The notes under the pieces: generated by a model | Told to the model about the DNA's origin: nothing | What the model saw: the letters and a program-made list of their open reading frames with translations, nothing else | Database searches by the model: none | DNA from: Psychromonas aquimarina ATCC BAA-1526 | GTDB taxonomy: Bacteria > Pseudomonadota > Gammaproteobacteria > Enterobacterales > Psychromonadaceae | Direction of reading: 5' to 3' | Length of the DNA: 64,000 nt | NCBI RefSeq assembly: GCF_000428725.1 | Contig: NZ_KE386791.1 | Coordinates: forward strand, 227,640-291,639 | Translations under genes and position numbers: made by a program | Shown: positions 26,705 to 36,534 of the stretch, one piece after another | Numbering within the stretch: position 1 is the first letter of the stretch | How the letters are laid out: every line of letters begins with the position of its first letter

Positions 26705-26723
26705 AAAACTGGAGAATAAAAAT

Positions 26724-27707
26724 ATGAATATGCGTAAAAACGTTTTATCAGCAGTTATCGGCACGGCACTGACAGTCGGCTTTTCAGCATCAGCTTTTGC
26801 CGCAACTACTTTTAAATTAAGTCATAACCACAACCGTGACCATGCTGTGCATAAAGCTATGACAGAAATGGCGAAAGAAGTACGTGAACTGACTGACGGC
26901 GAAGTAAGAATACGCATATATCCCGATGCCCAGTTAGGTACGCAGCGTGAATCAATGGAATTGATGCAGAACGGTGCGCTGGATATGGTAAAAACTAATG
27001 CGGCCGAGCTGGAAGCTTTCTCTTCTGATTACTCTGCTTTTAATCTTCCATATCTATTTCGAGATCAGCAGCATTACTTTAATGTGAAAGAAGGTCCGGT
27101 CGGGGAGCAGATTCTTGCATCTTCACGTGACAGCGGTTTTATCGGCCTGACTTATTATGAAGCAGGCGCGCGCAGTTTTTATACTTCTAAGCCTATTATC
27201 AACCCGGAAGATCTTGACGGTATGAAAATACGTGTTCAGCCGAGCCCGACAGCTATCAATATGGTTAAATCTTTAGGCGGAAGCCCGACACCTCTTGCCT
27301 ATGGAGAGTTATATACTGCGCTGCAGCAGGGAGTGGTAGATGCTGCTGAAAATAATATTCCTTCATTCAGCCTCAGCCGCCATAGTGAAGTATCAAAATA
27401 CTTCAGCTTAGATGAGCACACTATGGTGCCCGATGTTCTGGTTATTTCAACTAAATCATTCGATGCTTTGTCCAAAGAAAATCAGGCCGCGCTTAAAACT
27501 GCTGCAATGAATTCGATGCAGCTGATGAAACAGCTTTGGGCAGATTCGGAGCAGCAGGAACGTGCTAAAGCTGAGAAGATGGGCGTTAAGTTTGTTACAC
27601 CGAATAAACCCGCCTTTGTGGAAGCTGTGCAGCCTATGTACGCAGATCTGGCTAAATCAAATCCGGAGCTGAGTGCATTAGTTGAAGAAATTAAAGCAGT
27701 GCAGTAA
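26724..27707 (+). CDS. TRAP transporter periplasmic binding protein (DctP-type), hexuronate
   Basis: 327 residues from the ATG at 26724 (GGAG in front); the open frame extends upstream to 26664 but that would break the signal peptide and cross an operator. Signal peptide ends at SASAFAA near residue 28. DctP landmarks: FKLSHNHNRDHAVHKAMTEMA, IYPDAQLGTQRESMELMQNG and MKIRVQPSP-type segment with the conserved Arg that binds the substrate carboxylate. Divergent from its permeases. Substrate inferred from the surrounding glucuronate genes. Confidence 0.93.
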   Translation: MNMRKNVLSAVIGTALTVGFSASAFAATTFKLSHNHNRDHAVHKAMTEMAKEVRELTDGEVRIRIYPDAQLGTQRESMELMQNGALDMVKTNAAELEAFSSDYSAFNLPYLFRDQQHYFNVKEGPVGEQILASSRDSGFIGLTYYEAGARSFYTSKPIINPEDLDGMKIRVQPSPTAINMVKSLGGSPTPLAYGELYTALQQGVVDAAENNIPSFSLSRHSEVSKYFSLDEHTMVPDVLVISTKSFDALSKENQAALKTAAMNSMQLMKQLWADSEQQERAKAEKMGVKFVTPNKPAFVEAVQPMYADLAKSNPELSALVEEIKAVQ

Positions 27708-27860
27708 TTACGCCGGTCTGTTAAGGCTGAAAAAGTAGTGCATATATTAACTGCCGGGCATTTTTATATTTTCAGCTTGAAGGTGCAGATGCCCGGGAAA
27801 TCGTACGCAGGCACAGCTGTATTTGCAGATAACAGCTGCCGCCGAATTTGACTTAATATA

Positions 27861-28643
27861 ATGAAACAGAGCCGCATTATGATGCCATTTGAGCCGAAAC
27901 GTCCCTATCAGGAATTGGGCATGATTTTACGTCGAAAGTTGACCAACGGGGAATATAAGATCGGCGAACGCCTGCCTCCGGAGCGCAATATTGCTGAAGA
28001 TCTTGATGTCGGACGCACCGTTGTGCGCGAAGCAATAATTATGCTGGAACTAGAAAATCTGGTTGAAGTCCGCAAGGGGTCGGGGGTTTACATTATTAAT
28101 ATCCCGGATAAATCTCAAAGCCGGGAAATAATCAGCAATGATGAAGCCGGCCCCTTTGAAATGCTGCAGGCCAGGCAGCTGCTTGAAAGCAATATTGCGG
28201 AATTTGCGGCTATCCAGGTGATACCGGGGGATATAAGTAAATTACGCGCCGCACTTGAGGTAGAGCGTCAGGAGCTGGCCAGCGGCAGCTGTGAATGTAC
28301 GGGGGACAAACAGTTTCATCTGTGTATTGCTGAGGCCACACAAAATTCTGTACTGGTCGATATGCTCAAGCATTCCTGGGATGCCCGTGAGAACAGCCCT
28401 ATGTGGCAGAAGCTGCATACACGCATTATAGATCAGGCATATAGAGACGAGTGGTTTGATGATCATGTGCAGATTCTTGCCGCCATGCAGCGTAAAGATC
28501 CGATTGGAGCAAAACATGCCATGTGGCAGCACCTGGAAAATGTTAAGCAGCGGCTGCTGGAATTGTCTGATATTGATGATCCGAATTTTGACGGATACCT
28601 GTTCAGTTCGAATCCCGTTGTCCACCTTCAAGCCGTCAGATAA
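27861..28643 (+). CDS. uxuR: GntR/FadR-family regulator of hexuronate use, UxuR/ExuR type
   Basis: 260 residues: N-terminal winged helix of the GntR family (RLPPERNIAEDLDVGRTVVREA at about 33-57) and a C-terminal FCD ligand domain (QFHLCIAEATQNSVLVDML). The sequence follows E. coli UxuR closely, including AGPFEMLQARQLLESNIAEFAA and MWQHLENVKQRLLE. It most likely represses the TRAP and uxu genes and is released by fructuronate or glucuronate. Start uncertain: ATG 27861 has no ribosome site, while ATGs at 27879 and 27882 follow AGAG. Confidence 0.88.
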   Translation: MKQSRIMMPFEPKRPYQELGMILRRKLTNGEYKIGERLPPERNIAEDLDVGRTVVREAIIMLELENLVEVRKGSGVYIINIPDKSQSREIISNDEAGPFEMLQARQLLESNIAEFAAIQVIPGDISKLRAALEVERQELASGSCECTGDKQFHLCIAEATQNSVLVDMLKHSWDARENSPMWQKLHTRIIDQAYRDEWFDDHVQILAAMQRKDPIGAKHAMWQHLENVKQRLLELSDIDDPNFDGYLFSSNPVVHLQAVR

Positions 28644-28785
28644 AAGTAAGTAGTGTCAGGCACTGCCGGCGCTTTCTAGCTGCACTTTAAAAACAAACAA
28701 AATGAACTGTCTATTCGATAAATTTATTATTGAAGGGCGCTGTTTTAACTAAATAATCATAAAAACGATAAGAGAGGAAATTGTT

Positions 28786-29970
28786 ATGGAACAAACTTGG
28801 CGTTGGTACGGACCTAATGACCCTGTGTCTTTAAACGATATTCGTCAGGCTGGAGCAACCGGAATTGTCAATGCGCTGCATGAGATTCCTAACGGCCAGG
28901 TGTGGAGCAAAGAGGTCATACTGGCGCGTAAAGAATTGATTGAAAGTAAAGGCTTAACCTGGTCTGTTGTGGAAAGCGTTCCGGTACATGAAGAAATTAA
29001 AACCCGTACCGGTAACTTTGAGCAGTGGATAGAAAATTATCAGCAGACACTGCGTAACCTAGCCACATGCGGTATTGATACTGTCTGTTATAACTTTATG
29101 CCGGTTTTGGACTGGACACGAACTGATCTTGAATTTGAAATGCCGGACGGCTCACGGGCATTACGTTTTGATCATACCGCATTCAGTGCATTTGAGCTGC
29201 ATATTCTTAAACGCCCCGGGGCTGAAAATGAATACTCTGCGGCAGAGCAGGAGCAGGCAAAAATCTATTTTGATAATATGTCCGACAGTGATATTAAGAA
29301 ATTAACCGCGAATATTATTGCCGGTTTGCCCGGAGCAGAAGAAGGTTACACGCTGGAAGAATTTCAAAGCCAGCTGGACCGTTATACTGGTATCTGCAAA
29401 AATACCTTACGGGAGCATCTCGCTTTATTTCTGCAGTCTTTAATGCCGGTTTGTGACAGTACTGGTTTGAAGCTTGCAGTTCACCCGGATGATCCGCCTC
29501 GTCCTATTCTCGGTTTACCGCGTGTTGTTTCTACGATTGAAGATATTAACTGGTTAACCAAAGCTGTACCCAGTATAAAAAATGGTCTTACTATGTGTAC
29601 CGGTTCATACGGGGTACGCGGTGATAATGATTTAGTCGAGATGATCAGACAGCATGGAGATCGTATCTATTTTACGCATCTTCGTTCAACACAGCGTGAA
29701 GAAAATCCGAAGAATTTTCATGAAGCCGCCCACCTTCACGGCGACGTGGATATGTACAGTGTGGTAATGGAAATATTAAAAGAGGAGCAGCGCCGCGCTG
29801 ATGCTGGAGATAAACGTTTAATTCCGATGCGCCCGGATCACGGCCACCAGATGCTTGATGATCTCAACAAGAAAACTAATCCGGGTTATTCGGCAATCGG
29901 CCGTTTGAAAGGCTTAGCGGAAGTGCGCGGCTTAGAAACTGCACTGCAGCGTGCTTTCTTCAGCCGTTGA
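28786..29970 (+). CDS. uxuA: Mannonate dehydratase
   Basis: Dehydrates D-mannonate to 2-keto-3-deoxygluconate, linking UxuB to KdgK. 394 residues, standard length. UxuA marks: [15 protein letters not shown] at the start, [18 protein letters not shown] carrying metal ligands, and a final [12 protein letters not shown] block with the catalytic His residues. GAGGAA ribosome site. Downstream of uxuR with 142 bases between, and closed by a bidirectional terminator. Confidence 0.95.
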   Translation: MEQTWRWYGPNDPVSLNDIRQAGATGIVNALHEIPNGQVWSKEVILARKELIESKGLTWSVVESVPVHEEIKTRTGNFEQWIENYQQTLRNLATCGIDTVCYNFMPVLDWTRTDLEFEMPDGSRALRFDHTAFSAFELHILKRPGAENEYSAAEQEQAKIYFDNMSDSDIKKLTANIIAGLPGAEEGYTLEEFQSQLDRYTGICKNTLREHLALFLQSLMPVCDSTGLKLAVHPDDPPRPILGLPRVVSTIEDINWLTKAVPSIKNGLTMCTGSYGVRGDNDLVEMIRQHGDRIYFTHLRSTQREENPKNFHEAAHLHGDVDMYSVVMEILKEEQRRADAGDKRLIPMRPDHGHQMLDDLNKKTNPGYSAIGRLKGLAEVRGLETALQRAFFSR

Positions 29971-29986
29971 TCAGGCTAGGCAAATA

Positions 29987-30014
29987 AACCGAAGCTTAAG
30001 AGCTTCGGTTTTAT
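29987..30014. terminator. Bidirectional terminator between uxuA and the pilin-like gene
   Basis: AACCGAAGCT and AGCTTCGGTT, four-base loop, followed by TTATATG on the plus strand and TATTTG on the minus strand, between convergent genes. Confidence 0.8.
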
Positions 30015-30021
30015 ATGTTTT

Positions 30022-30513
30022 TTAACAGCCGCTGATTTTAAGTGATAACTGGTACTGTCCCCCGGCGGCTGTCGCCTGTGCATAACGTACCCAGCAGTTC
30101 TGCGCCGTTTGCGAATAGCCTCTGGGCATAAAATACAGGCCGTCATTACTAACGTTACGCCACATCCACTCATGTGCATCACGATCATCATAACCGGATT
30201 CACCAAATTCAGCATCCAGCAGTTTAGACCAGGTTGTACTGAATTCTGCTTTCGGGTAGCCGTAAACACTTCTTATGGTATCGGCGCCTATCTGAACATC
30301 CGTTTCACTACTTTTTTCTAAACCAAGCAGGATTGTTTTTGAATAGGAGAGCAGGGCTGCAGTGGAGACGGCGCCTTTCATTCCTTTTAGTGTAGAGATA
30401 CGCGCATCACTGCTTAGATTAATAAATTTGGGGGCGGCTGCCGCGCTAAGTATGCCTAGGACGATAATAACGACTACCAGTTCAATAAGGGTAAAACCCG
30501 ATTGTTTACTCAT
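30022..30513 (-). CDS. Type IV pilin-like prepilin (MSHA-like), orphan
   Basis: 163 residues from the internal ATG at 30513. Prepilin leader MSKQSG, cleavage before Phe in GFTLIELVVVIIVLGILSA, the N-methylated helix with the usual Glu at +5, then APKFINLSSDARISTLKGMKGAV as in MSHA pilins. Two C-terminal Cys frame the D-loop (NCWVRYAQ ... ISGC). No assembly ATPase, platform or peptidase genes are near, so it must use machinery encoded elsewhere. The open frame upstream of 30513 would put 17 polar residues before the leader, which is unlikely. Confidence 0.82.
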   Translation of the reverse strand: MSKQSGFTLIELVVVIIVLGILSAAAAPKFINLSSDARISTLKGMKGAVSTAALLSYSKTILLGLEKSSETDVQIGADTIRSVYGYPKAEFSTTWSKLLDAEFGESGYDDRDAHEWMWRNVSNDGLYFMPRGYSQTAQNCWVRYAQATAAGGQYQLSLKISGC

Positions 30514-30601
30514 GCCAGTTTCTATTTCCCTATAGACAGCAAGTGACAATCTGCATTTTAGCAAAAGTGAAACCTAGGCTAAACAGATAAATATCGTTAA
30601 A

Positions 30602-31561
30602 TCACTTATCTGCGCTATTAATAAACGGTTTAACTTGTACCAGGGTCATATGACCGCTCAAATGCTTAATATCTTCTGCTGTGCTTAACTGATTCTTAAA
30701 ACCGTAGCAGCGTCGTCCTGGTTTTATACCGAATGTGACATTAAAGCCCTGGTTGACCGTAATGCCAATGAGATCACCCGTTTCAAGGTCAAATAACGGA
30801 CCGCCTGAATTGCCCTTTAATGTTCCAATATTGGTGGTCATATAATAGGGGTTGCCCATTTTTTTTAAAAAACCATTGTGATTAAATTTTAATGAAAGCC
30901 CTAAAGGATGACCGACTGACACTGCTGTTCGTCCTTTGAGAAAAGGATCATAATTAATATTTAAGGGCATGTAACCGTCAACAGGTTTATTTAGTTTTAA
31001 CAATGCCAGATCCCTATATTCTGAATAATCATATATATCAGCTGGTAAAGGCGGCATACCGATTTTTTCACGCTGCTTGTTTATAGTGCTGCGTTTAAAA
31101 GAGTAATTACTTTTAATCATATTAAAGTTATGAAAAATTACACTTTTTACTTTGTAGCCTGTTTTTAACGCGAGATCTTCATCCTGCTGATAATTAAAAA
31201 ACCAGGTTTGTTCAGTGATTGCTGCATCGACACAGTGCCCTGCGGTAACAACAACGTCGGGTTTAATTAAAACACCGCTGCATCGTCCAAGTGCAATGTC
31301 CTTAATAAAAGGAAGATCCTCGCAAATCTGCCTGTCTGCACTGTTTTTGTAAAAAATAGAGAGGATTTTTTCTTCTAAAATGGTTTTCATTGTTATGTTG
31401 TTATCATCAACTAAAATACCGGTATTGGTGAGCATATGCTTAAATTTTGTGGTTTGTTCGCTGCTGTTATAGAAGTGAAAATCCGCACTTTCCTGCTCCT
31501 CGGCCGCTAGACAGGGGAACGAAAGAATACAGATAAGCGTCATCTTCAAATAAAGTTTCAT
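30602..31561 (-). CDS. Secreted trypsin-like serine protease
   Basis: 319 residues from the ATG at 31561, with a signal peptide (LICILSFPCLA). Chymotrypsin-fold triad visible: His109 in VVTAGHCV, Asp184 in EYRDLALLKL, Ser252 in GNSGGPLFD. The SVGHPLGLSLKF and GDLIGITVNQG strands are those of a peptidase S1 domain of the V8/HtrA side. There is no PDZ domain, so it is not DegP-like. Acts in the periplasm or outside the cell. An ATG further upstream gives a longer, unlikely N-terminus, and no good ribosome site marks either choice. Confidence 0.82.
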   Translation of the reverse strand: MKLYLKMTLICILSFPCLAAEEQESADFHFYNSSEQTTKFKHMLTNTGILVDDNNITMKTILEEKILSIFYKNSADRQICEDLPFIKDIALGRCSGVLIKPDVVVTAGHCVDAAITEQTWFFNYQQDEDLALKTGYKVKSVIFHNFNMIKSNYSFKRSTINKQREKIGMPPLPADIYDYSEYRDLALLKLNKPVDGYMPLNINYDPFLKGRTAVSVGHPLGLSLKFNHNGFLKKMGNPYYMTTNIGTLKGNSGGPLFDLETGDLIGITVNQGFNVTFGIKPGRRCYGFKNQLSTAEDIKHLSGHMTLVQVKPFINSADK

Positions 31562-31694
31562 TTGAAAAGCATATAAGCGATCGGGATAAAATGCGAGTAG
31601 CACCTTTATTGTGCCGGGTAAATAGTTGGTGCTGATAAATGAGATGCAGGTCTGATTGTTTTGCTGGTAAACAGTCGAAATTTTAGTTGACTAT

Positions 31695-31729
31695 AAAAAA
31701 AACACCCATGCTCAATCTGCATGGATGCT
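31695..31729 (-). terminator. Terminator of fbp
   Basis: On the minus strand GCATCCATGC and GCATGGGTGT pair (one G-T), followed by eight T. It lies about 60 bases past the fbp stop. Confidence 0.85.
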
Positions 31730-31786
31730 TTTCTGGATATGTGAGCTTATCTAGTTGTTGAAAATGATAAATATCCTGGAATTTTA

Positions 31787-32788
31787 CTAGCCTGAATATT
31801 TAGCCATAAAATCATCCGTATCGTTAACCATATTCTTACTGCCGCAGAAGAAAGGTATGCGCTGATGCAGTTCCGTCGGTTCGATTTCCATAATTCGATT
31901 ATAACCGTCAGTGGCTCGGCCGCCGGCCTGTTCAATTAAAAAGGCCATTGGATTACATTCGTATAATAAGCGTAGTTTACCCTTAGGTGCAGAGGCGGTT
32001 GAAGGGTAGATGTAAATACCGCCGGTTAATAAATTGCGGTGAAAATCTGAAACCAGTGAACCGATATAACGTGATGTATATGGACGGTTACTTGGTGTAT
32101 CTATCTCCTGACAGAATTTAAGGTATTTTTTTACCCCGTTTGGAAATTTGAGGTAGTTACCTTCATTGATAGAGTAGGTTCGGCCGTCTTCTGGAATGCG
32201 CATATTTTCGTGAGAAAGGTAGAATACGCCTAATGAAGGATCACAGGTAAAGCCGTGTACACCGTTACCTGTGGTGTATACCAGCATGGTCGATGAGCCG
32301 TAGATAACATAACCGGCGGCAACCTGTTTAATGCCCGGCTGCAGGAAGTCTTCTAATGTAGCCGGCTGGCCGATAGGACTGACACGTTTAAAAATTGAAA
32401 AAATGGTACCAACGGAAACGTTTACATCAATATTCGAAGAACCGTCCAGTGGATCCATTAATACCACATATTTACTGTTGACGCCCCGTGTGCTGTCAAA
32501 AGAAACAAATTCGTCTTCCTCCTCCGATGCGATTCCGCAAACTTCACCGCGTGCTTCTAGTGCCGCCTTGAACTTATCGTTAGCATACAGATCCATTTTC
32601 TGCTGTACTTCGCCTTGTACGTTCTCAATGCCGGTAGCTCCGATAATATCAACTAAACCGGCTTTATTGATTTCTCTATTTACCACTTTTGCAGCTAACC
32701 GTATTGCGCCGAGTAACAGTGTTAACTCCCCCGTTGCTTCTGGAAAGTCGTGCTGCTTTTCGATGATGTATTCACCAAGTGTGATCAT
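31787..32788 (-). CDS. fbp: Fructose-1,6-bisphosphatase, class I
   Basis: Gluconeogenic hydrolysis of fructose-1,6-bisphosphate to fructose-6-phosphate. 333 residues, standard length. Metal and active-site motifs: ASEEEDEF near 92, [24 protein letters not shown] near 130-153, and the substrate-binding [22 protein letters not shown] block at 280-300. Makes sense beside hexuronate breakdown, which yields triose phosphate but no hexose phosphate, though this may be chance. Confidence 0.96.
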   Translation of the reverse strand: MITLGEYIIEKQHDFPEATGELTLLLGAIRLAAKVVNREINKAGLVDIIGATGIENVQGEVQQKMDLYANDKFKAALEARGEVCGIASEEEDEFVSFDSTRGVNSKYVVLMDPLDGSSNIDVNVSVGTIFSIFKRVSPIGQPATLEDFLQPGIKQVAAGYVIYGSSTMLVYTTGNGVHGFTCDPSLGVFYLSHENMRIPEDGRTYSINEGNYLKFPNGVKKYLKFCQEIDTPSNRPYTSRYIGSLVSDFHRNLLTGGIYIYPSTASAPKGKLRLLYECNPMAFLIEQAGGRATDGYNRIMEIEPTELHQRIPFFCGSKNMVNDTDDFMAKYSG

Positions 32789-33271
32789 GTCTGTGCCCTT
32801 TATGATAATGAAGTGGTACGTTGAATGAAATTGTTCAATTTACTATCTGCTGCCGGAATTATGGGCAGCCTTTATAGTCAAGCAAATATAACAGGGTTGT
32901 CACTACAAAAATGCGAGCTCGCTAGCAGCTACGCGCACTATTTATAAAATAATATCTTCAATTTTAAATGTTTGATGATGAAGGGGCAGGGAGCTGCTGT
33001 TTCTACAACAAATATGTATGCAGCGCCTATACTTAATGGAAATTATATAAGTTCAGTTATGCTTATTAACGGAAAAATTATTTTATGGGGTGGTTATTGG
33101 AGCCTGTTGAATACGGAAAAAGATCTACGCTTTATACTGATGATTTTGTATTTTAATCACCTAATAGTAATGGCAATATCATTTAATAGTTGTTTATAAA
33201 AAGTTTGTTCAGCTGTAGAACTCGATTAGTATTCTATACTTTAGCAATAATTATTAATGGAAGGGCGCGCT
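32789..33271. other. 483-base intergenic region, nothing recognised
   Basis: Between divergent fbp and the solute-binding protein gene. It is AT-rich and holds a short self-complementary GCGAGCTCGC at 32913-32922. An open frame at 32972-33199 lacks a ribosome site and protein-like composition. No RNA gene or clear operator seen. Confidence 0.5.
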
Positions 33272-34261
33272 ATGCGTTTAATCAGTTTTGTGTTTGTCCT
33301 GCTTATTTCCGTTTATGCGAGCAGTATATATAACGATATACATAAAGCTTCAGGGAGGAATAAAGCAACGGTCACTATTGCTGTTTCCAAAACACCATTA
33401 TCAGCGCCGTTTTATATTGCCGAGTCGCAGGGTTATTTCACAGACAGTTGTGTCAATGTGGTAATTAATGATGTGATCGGCGGCAAAAAAAGTTTTGAGC
33501 AAGTTGTAACAGGTGATGCTGATTTCGGCACTAGTTCCGATTCTGTGATTGTTTTTCAAGCTCTGCAGCGCGATGATTTTGTGACCCTGGCAAGTTTTGC
33601 GCAGTCCGATAATGATGTCAAGATGATCAGCAGGCTGAAAAATAATATTTCCGAAAGCGCGGATCTCGCTGGTAAGCGTGTCGGGCTGACCAGAGGAACT
33701 GCCTCTGAATACCTGTTAACCACCTACCTGGCGCTTGCCGGGTTAACCATAAGCGATATTAGCCTGCACCCGCTTTCTCCCGATGAACTGCCGCAGGCGC
33801 TTGTACAGAATAAGGTTGATGTGATTGTTCCCTGGGAGCCCTATGCATTTATGACTGTAGAGTTGCTTAACTCGGATGCGCGGACACTGAACACCAAAAA
33901 TTTACATACATTAATGTTCAATCTTATCTCACGGCGCTTAACTGACACAGAGAAAGTTGAACAGGCAGTTTGTGTTATGCAGGCTTTAAATGATGCGATC
34001 AATTATATCGCAGCTGAACCCGATAAATCTCGAAAAATAATAGTTAAACGTATTGGAACATACCAGAAGTTTATTGACTGGGTTTGGCCGGATTACATTT
34101 TTAAATTGAGTTTAAACCACTCTCTGTTGATGAATTTTCAATCACAGTCCCTGTGGATCCATGATTCTGGTATCTCAAAATCTGTCGAACTGCCTGATTA
34201 CAGAATGTTTCTTGATACTCGTGTACTGCGGCAAGTGAATCCAATGGCGGTAAAATTATAA
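33272..34261 (+). CDS. Periplasmic solute-binding protein (NMT1/TauA/SsuA-like), partner of the GGDEF gene
   Basis: 329 residues from ATG 33272 (GGAAGG seven bases upstream; the ATG at 33257 has none). Signal or anchor segment SFVFVLLISVYASS. The fold is that of ABC binding proteins for sulfonates, thiamine precursors and nitrate: APFYIAESQGYF, DVIGGKKSFEQVVTGDADFG, LAGKRVGLTRGTASEYLL and VIVPWEPYA. No ABC permease or ATPase is present. It lies 40 bases before a membrane diguanylate cyclase, suggesting a sensory rather than transport role, as NspS has for MbaA in Vibrio. Confidence 0.78.
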   Translation: MRLISFVFVLLISVYASSIYNDIHKASGRNKATVTIAVSKTPLSAPFYIAESQGYFTDSCVNVVINDVIGGKKSFEQVVTGDADFGTSSDSVIVFQALQRDDFVTLASFAQSDNDVKMISRLKNNISESADLAGKRVGLTRGTASEYLLTTYLALAGLTISDISLHPLSPDELPQALVQNKVDVIVPWEPYAFMTVELLNSDARTLNTKNLHTLMFNLISRRLTDTEKVEQAVCVMQALNDAINYIAAEPDKSRKIIVKRIGTYQKFIDWVWPDYIFKLSLNHSLLMNFQSQSLWIHDSGISKSVELPDYRMFLDTRVLRQVNPMAVKL

Positions 34262-34301
34262 TCTTGAACAGCGTCTTATCCGACTGCTGAAGGGGGAATA
34301 T

Positions 34302-35615
34302 ATGGGACTAACACAGCGTTTATATCTATTCAGCCTTGCCTGTTTCGGTTTAATGATAACTGTCTTTTATATTATATTCTGGTCATGGATTACACTGAGC
34401 ACGGCTATGTCACAGGTTGATTATACACAGCGTGTTGGTGAAGCTGTTGACCAGCTGCAGCTGAATATATTTAAAGAGCATGTTTCATCTTTAAAAGACT
34501 GGCCTGATACCTGGATGGCTGATCAGCAGAACTTTACCCGAATTATCTCTTCTGCACCGGCTCTGACCCCGCAGCAGCAGACACTGCATAATAGTATTGT
34601 CAGTCAGAACGGCAGTTTAATCATTCTTTTTAAACAGATAAAAAAAATAGCGCCAGAGGATAAGAGCGGCAAAATCGCAGCTCATCTTAATGCACGTCTG
34701 CTTACGCAGATAGAATTGATCCGTGAAGACTGTCTGCAGCTGGCTTCCAGTACAGAATTAACCCTGCGTAATACGATTAGGGAGCTGTTTTATCTACTGG
34801 TTGCGGTATTCAGCATTACCGTCTGCGGTCTGACCTGGGGGATCATCAATGTCAGTAAAGTATTTAACTCGTCAATTAAAGATCTTGAATATGGTATTGC
34901 TAATATTTCGCAGGGTAATTATAAGCAGATTACACTTTCTCAACAAAGTACTGAGTTTAATAAATTTGCGGCAGAGTTTAATGCGATGAGTAAAAAACTG
35001 GCCGAAACAACGGTTTCCCGAGATTCCTTACAGAAACTGGTGCAGGACAGAACAGAAGCTCTGGTTACTATATCTAATACCGATCAGCTGACCAATGTTG
35101 CCAACCGCCGCGCGTTATATGAAAGAGGGCAGGAAGAGTTCCTGCGTGCTCAGCGTCATCAGTTTCAGCTTACTTTGTTAATGATAGACTGCGATTATTT
35201 TAAGAATATTAATGATACCTACGGGCATCTGGCCGGAGATCAGGCTCTGCAGCATTTATGCCGGGTTTTTGAAAAGGTAATTCGCGATGTTGATTTTTTA
35301 GCTCGATATGGTGGTGAGGAATTTGTCATTATCTTACCGCACTGTGATGAGGCGGGGGGAGTAGAGAGCGCTAAACGCCTGCAGGCGGCATTAAGCCGTC
35401 ATCCTTTTGTGATGAACACCTTAACTGTAGATATTACTGTGAGCATTGGAATTGTCGTAAATTCGCCGACATATGAGAGTTTTGATGTCTTACTTAATGA
35501 TGCTGACGAAGCCTTGTTTGCAGCAAAAAATAATGGGCGCAACCGCTTTGAGATAGCAAGGAAACCGTTAGTTCAAGGGGAAAACGTGGTAAATTTTAAT
35601 AAAAAACCACGTTAA
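34302..35615 (+). CDS. Membrane diguanylate cyclase with periplasmic sensor region and HAMP
   Basis: 437 residues: membrane segment 1 (about 7-34), periplasmic helical region (35-160), membrane segment 2 (161-184), HAMP-like linker to about 240, then the GGDEF domain from NTDQLTNVANRRAL (259-272). The active site is GGEEF at 337-341, preceded by the inhibitory I-site RDVD at 328-331, so it should be an active, product-inhibited c-di-GMP synthase. AAGGGGGAAT ribosome site. The stop codon lies inside the terminator hairpin. The binding protein upstream may modulate it from the periplasm. Confidence 0.9.
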   Translation: MGLTQRLYLFSLACFGLMITVFYIIFWSWITLSTAMSQVDYTQRVGEAVDQLQLNIFKEHVSSLKDWPDTWMADQQNFTRIISSAPALTPQQQTLHNSIVSQNGSLIILFKQIKKIAPEDKSGKIAAHLNARLLTQIELIREDCLQLASSTELTLRNTIRELFYLLVAVFSITVCGLTWGIINVSKVFNSSIKDLEYGIANISQGNYKQITLSQQSTEFNKFAAEFNAMSKKLAETTVSRDSLQKLVQDRTEALVTISNTDQLTNVANRRALYERGQEEFLRAQRHQFQLTLLMIDCDYFKNINDTYGHLAGDQALQHLCRVFEKVIRDVDFLARYGGEEFVIILPHCDEAGGVESAKRLQAALSRHPFVMNTLTVDITVSIGIVVNSPTYESFDVLLNDADEALFAAKNNGRNRFEIARKPLVQGENVVNFNKKPR

Positions 35616-35629
35616 AACGTGGTTTTTTA
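35601..35629. terminator. Bidirectional terminator overlapping the GGDEF stop codon
   Basis: AAAAAACCACGT and ACGTGGTTTTTT form a 12-bp stem with loop TAAA; the loop contains the stop codon of the diguanylate cyclase. It serves both converging genes. Confidence 0.9.
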
Positions 35630-35651
35630 TTAACAACTATACAGGAGCTGC

Positions 35652-36374
35652 TTATTCAGGCAGTACTGCGTTGTGATAAACATTCTGCACATCATCACAG
35701 TCTTCTAACATGTCCATGAATTTTTCAAATTTCTCTACATGTTCAGGAGTGATATCAGTATCAGTCTGCGGCACAAAGGTGACTTCTTCAACATCTAGTT
35801 CAAGATCCGGGTAGGTATCATGAAGTGCTGTTTTTGCTTTGTAGAATTCCGTATGCGGGCAAAAAACCGAGATTTTACCGTTTTCACTTTCAACGTCAGT
35901 AACATCAACGTCAGCCATCATTAACTCTTCTAATACAGCTTCATCATCTTCGCCGTCAAAAACAAATACAGCCTGATGCTCAAACATATGCGCCACTGTG
36001 CCCGTTGAGCCGATTTTTGCGCCTGTTTTCATAAAGCAGTTACGCACATCGGTCCAGGTACGTTTGTTATTATCCGTTAAACAGTCAACGATAACTGAGC
36101 AGCCGCCGGGGCCAAAACCTTCATAAGTTGCACGTTCGTAATCTTCACCGCCGCCGCCTTTGGCTTTTTCAATAGCACGTTCAATAACATGTGTCGGTAC
36201 CTGGTCTTTTTTCGCGCTTTCAATTAAACGGCGTAATGAAAGGTTGCCCTCGGGATCGAATCCGCCGTTTTTCGCAGATACGTAAATTTCTTTACCATAT
36301 TTTGAATAAACTTTAGTTTTTGCGCCCGCAGTTTTAGCCATAGACTCTTTACGGTTTTGATATGCTCTTCCCAT
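35652..36374 (-). CDS. YebC/PmpR-family protein, YeeN-type
   Basis: 240-residue cytoplasmic protein of the YebC family. The N-terminus [19 protein letters not shown] and the [18 protein letters not shown] segment match the YeeN branch rather than canonical YebC (which starts MAGHSKWANI). Middle and C-terminal marks: [34 protein letters not shown] and [10 protein letters not shown]. YebC proteins have been described both as DNA-binding regulators and, more recently, as ribosome-associated factors helping polyproline translation. Which applies to this branch is unknown. Confidence 0.9.
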   Translation of the reverse strand: MGRAYQNRKESMAKTAGAKTKVYSKYGKEIYVSAKNGGFDPEGNLSLRRLIESAKKDQVPTHVIERAIEKAKGGGGEDYERATYEGFGPGGCSVIVDCLTDNNKRTWTDVRNCFMKTGAKIGSTGTVAHMFEHQAVFVFDGEDDEAVLEELMMADVDVTDVESENGKISVFCPHTEFYKAKTALHDTYPDLELDVEEVTFVPQTDTDITPEHVEKFEKFMDMLEDCDDVQNVYHNAVLPE

Positions 36375-36534
36375 CTGATCAGACTCTTTTTGTTAGTTGG
36401 TTAAAAATATTGGTAGCAATTTTACCTTGTTAGGGCGCTGTTAGGCTAGTCTGACATCAATAAAAATTGAGCCAGGTAAATTTTTGCTATGCTTATCTGA
36501 GTTAATCGATTGAAAATCAGTCAAAGGGAAGTTC

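Noticed and set aside
32972..33199. 75-codon plus-strand ORF in the fbp upstream gap
   Set aside because: No ribosome site, unusual composition, no recognisable motif, and AT-rich non-coding surroundings.
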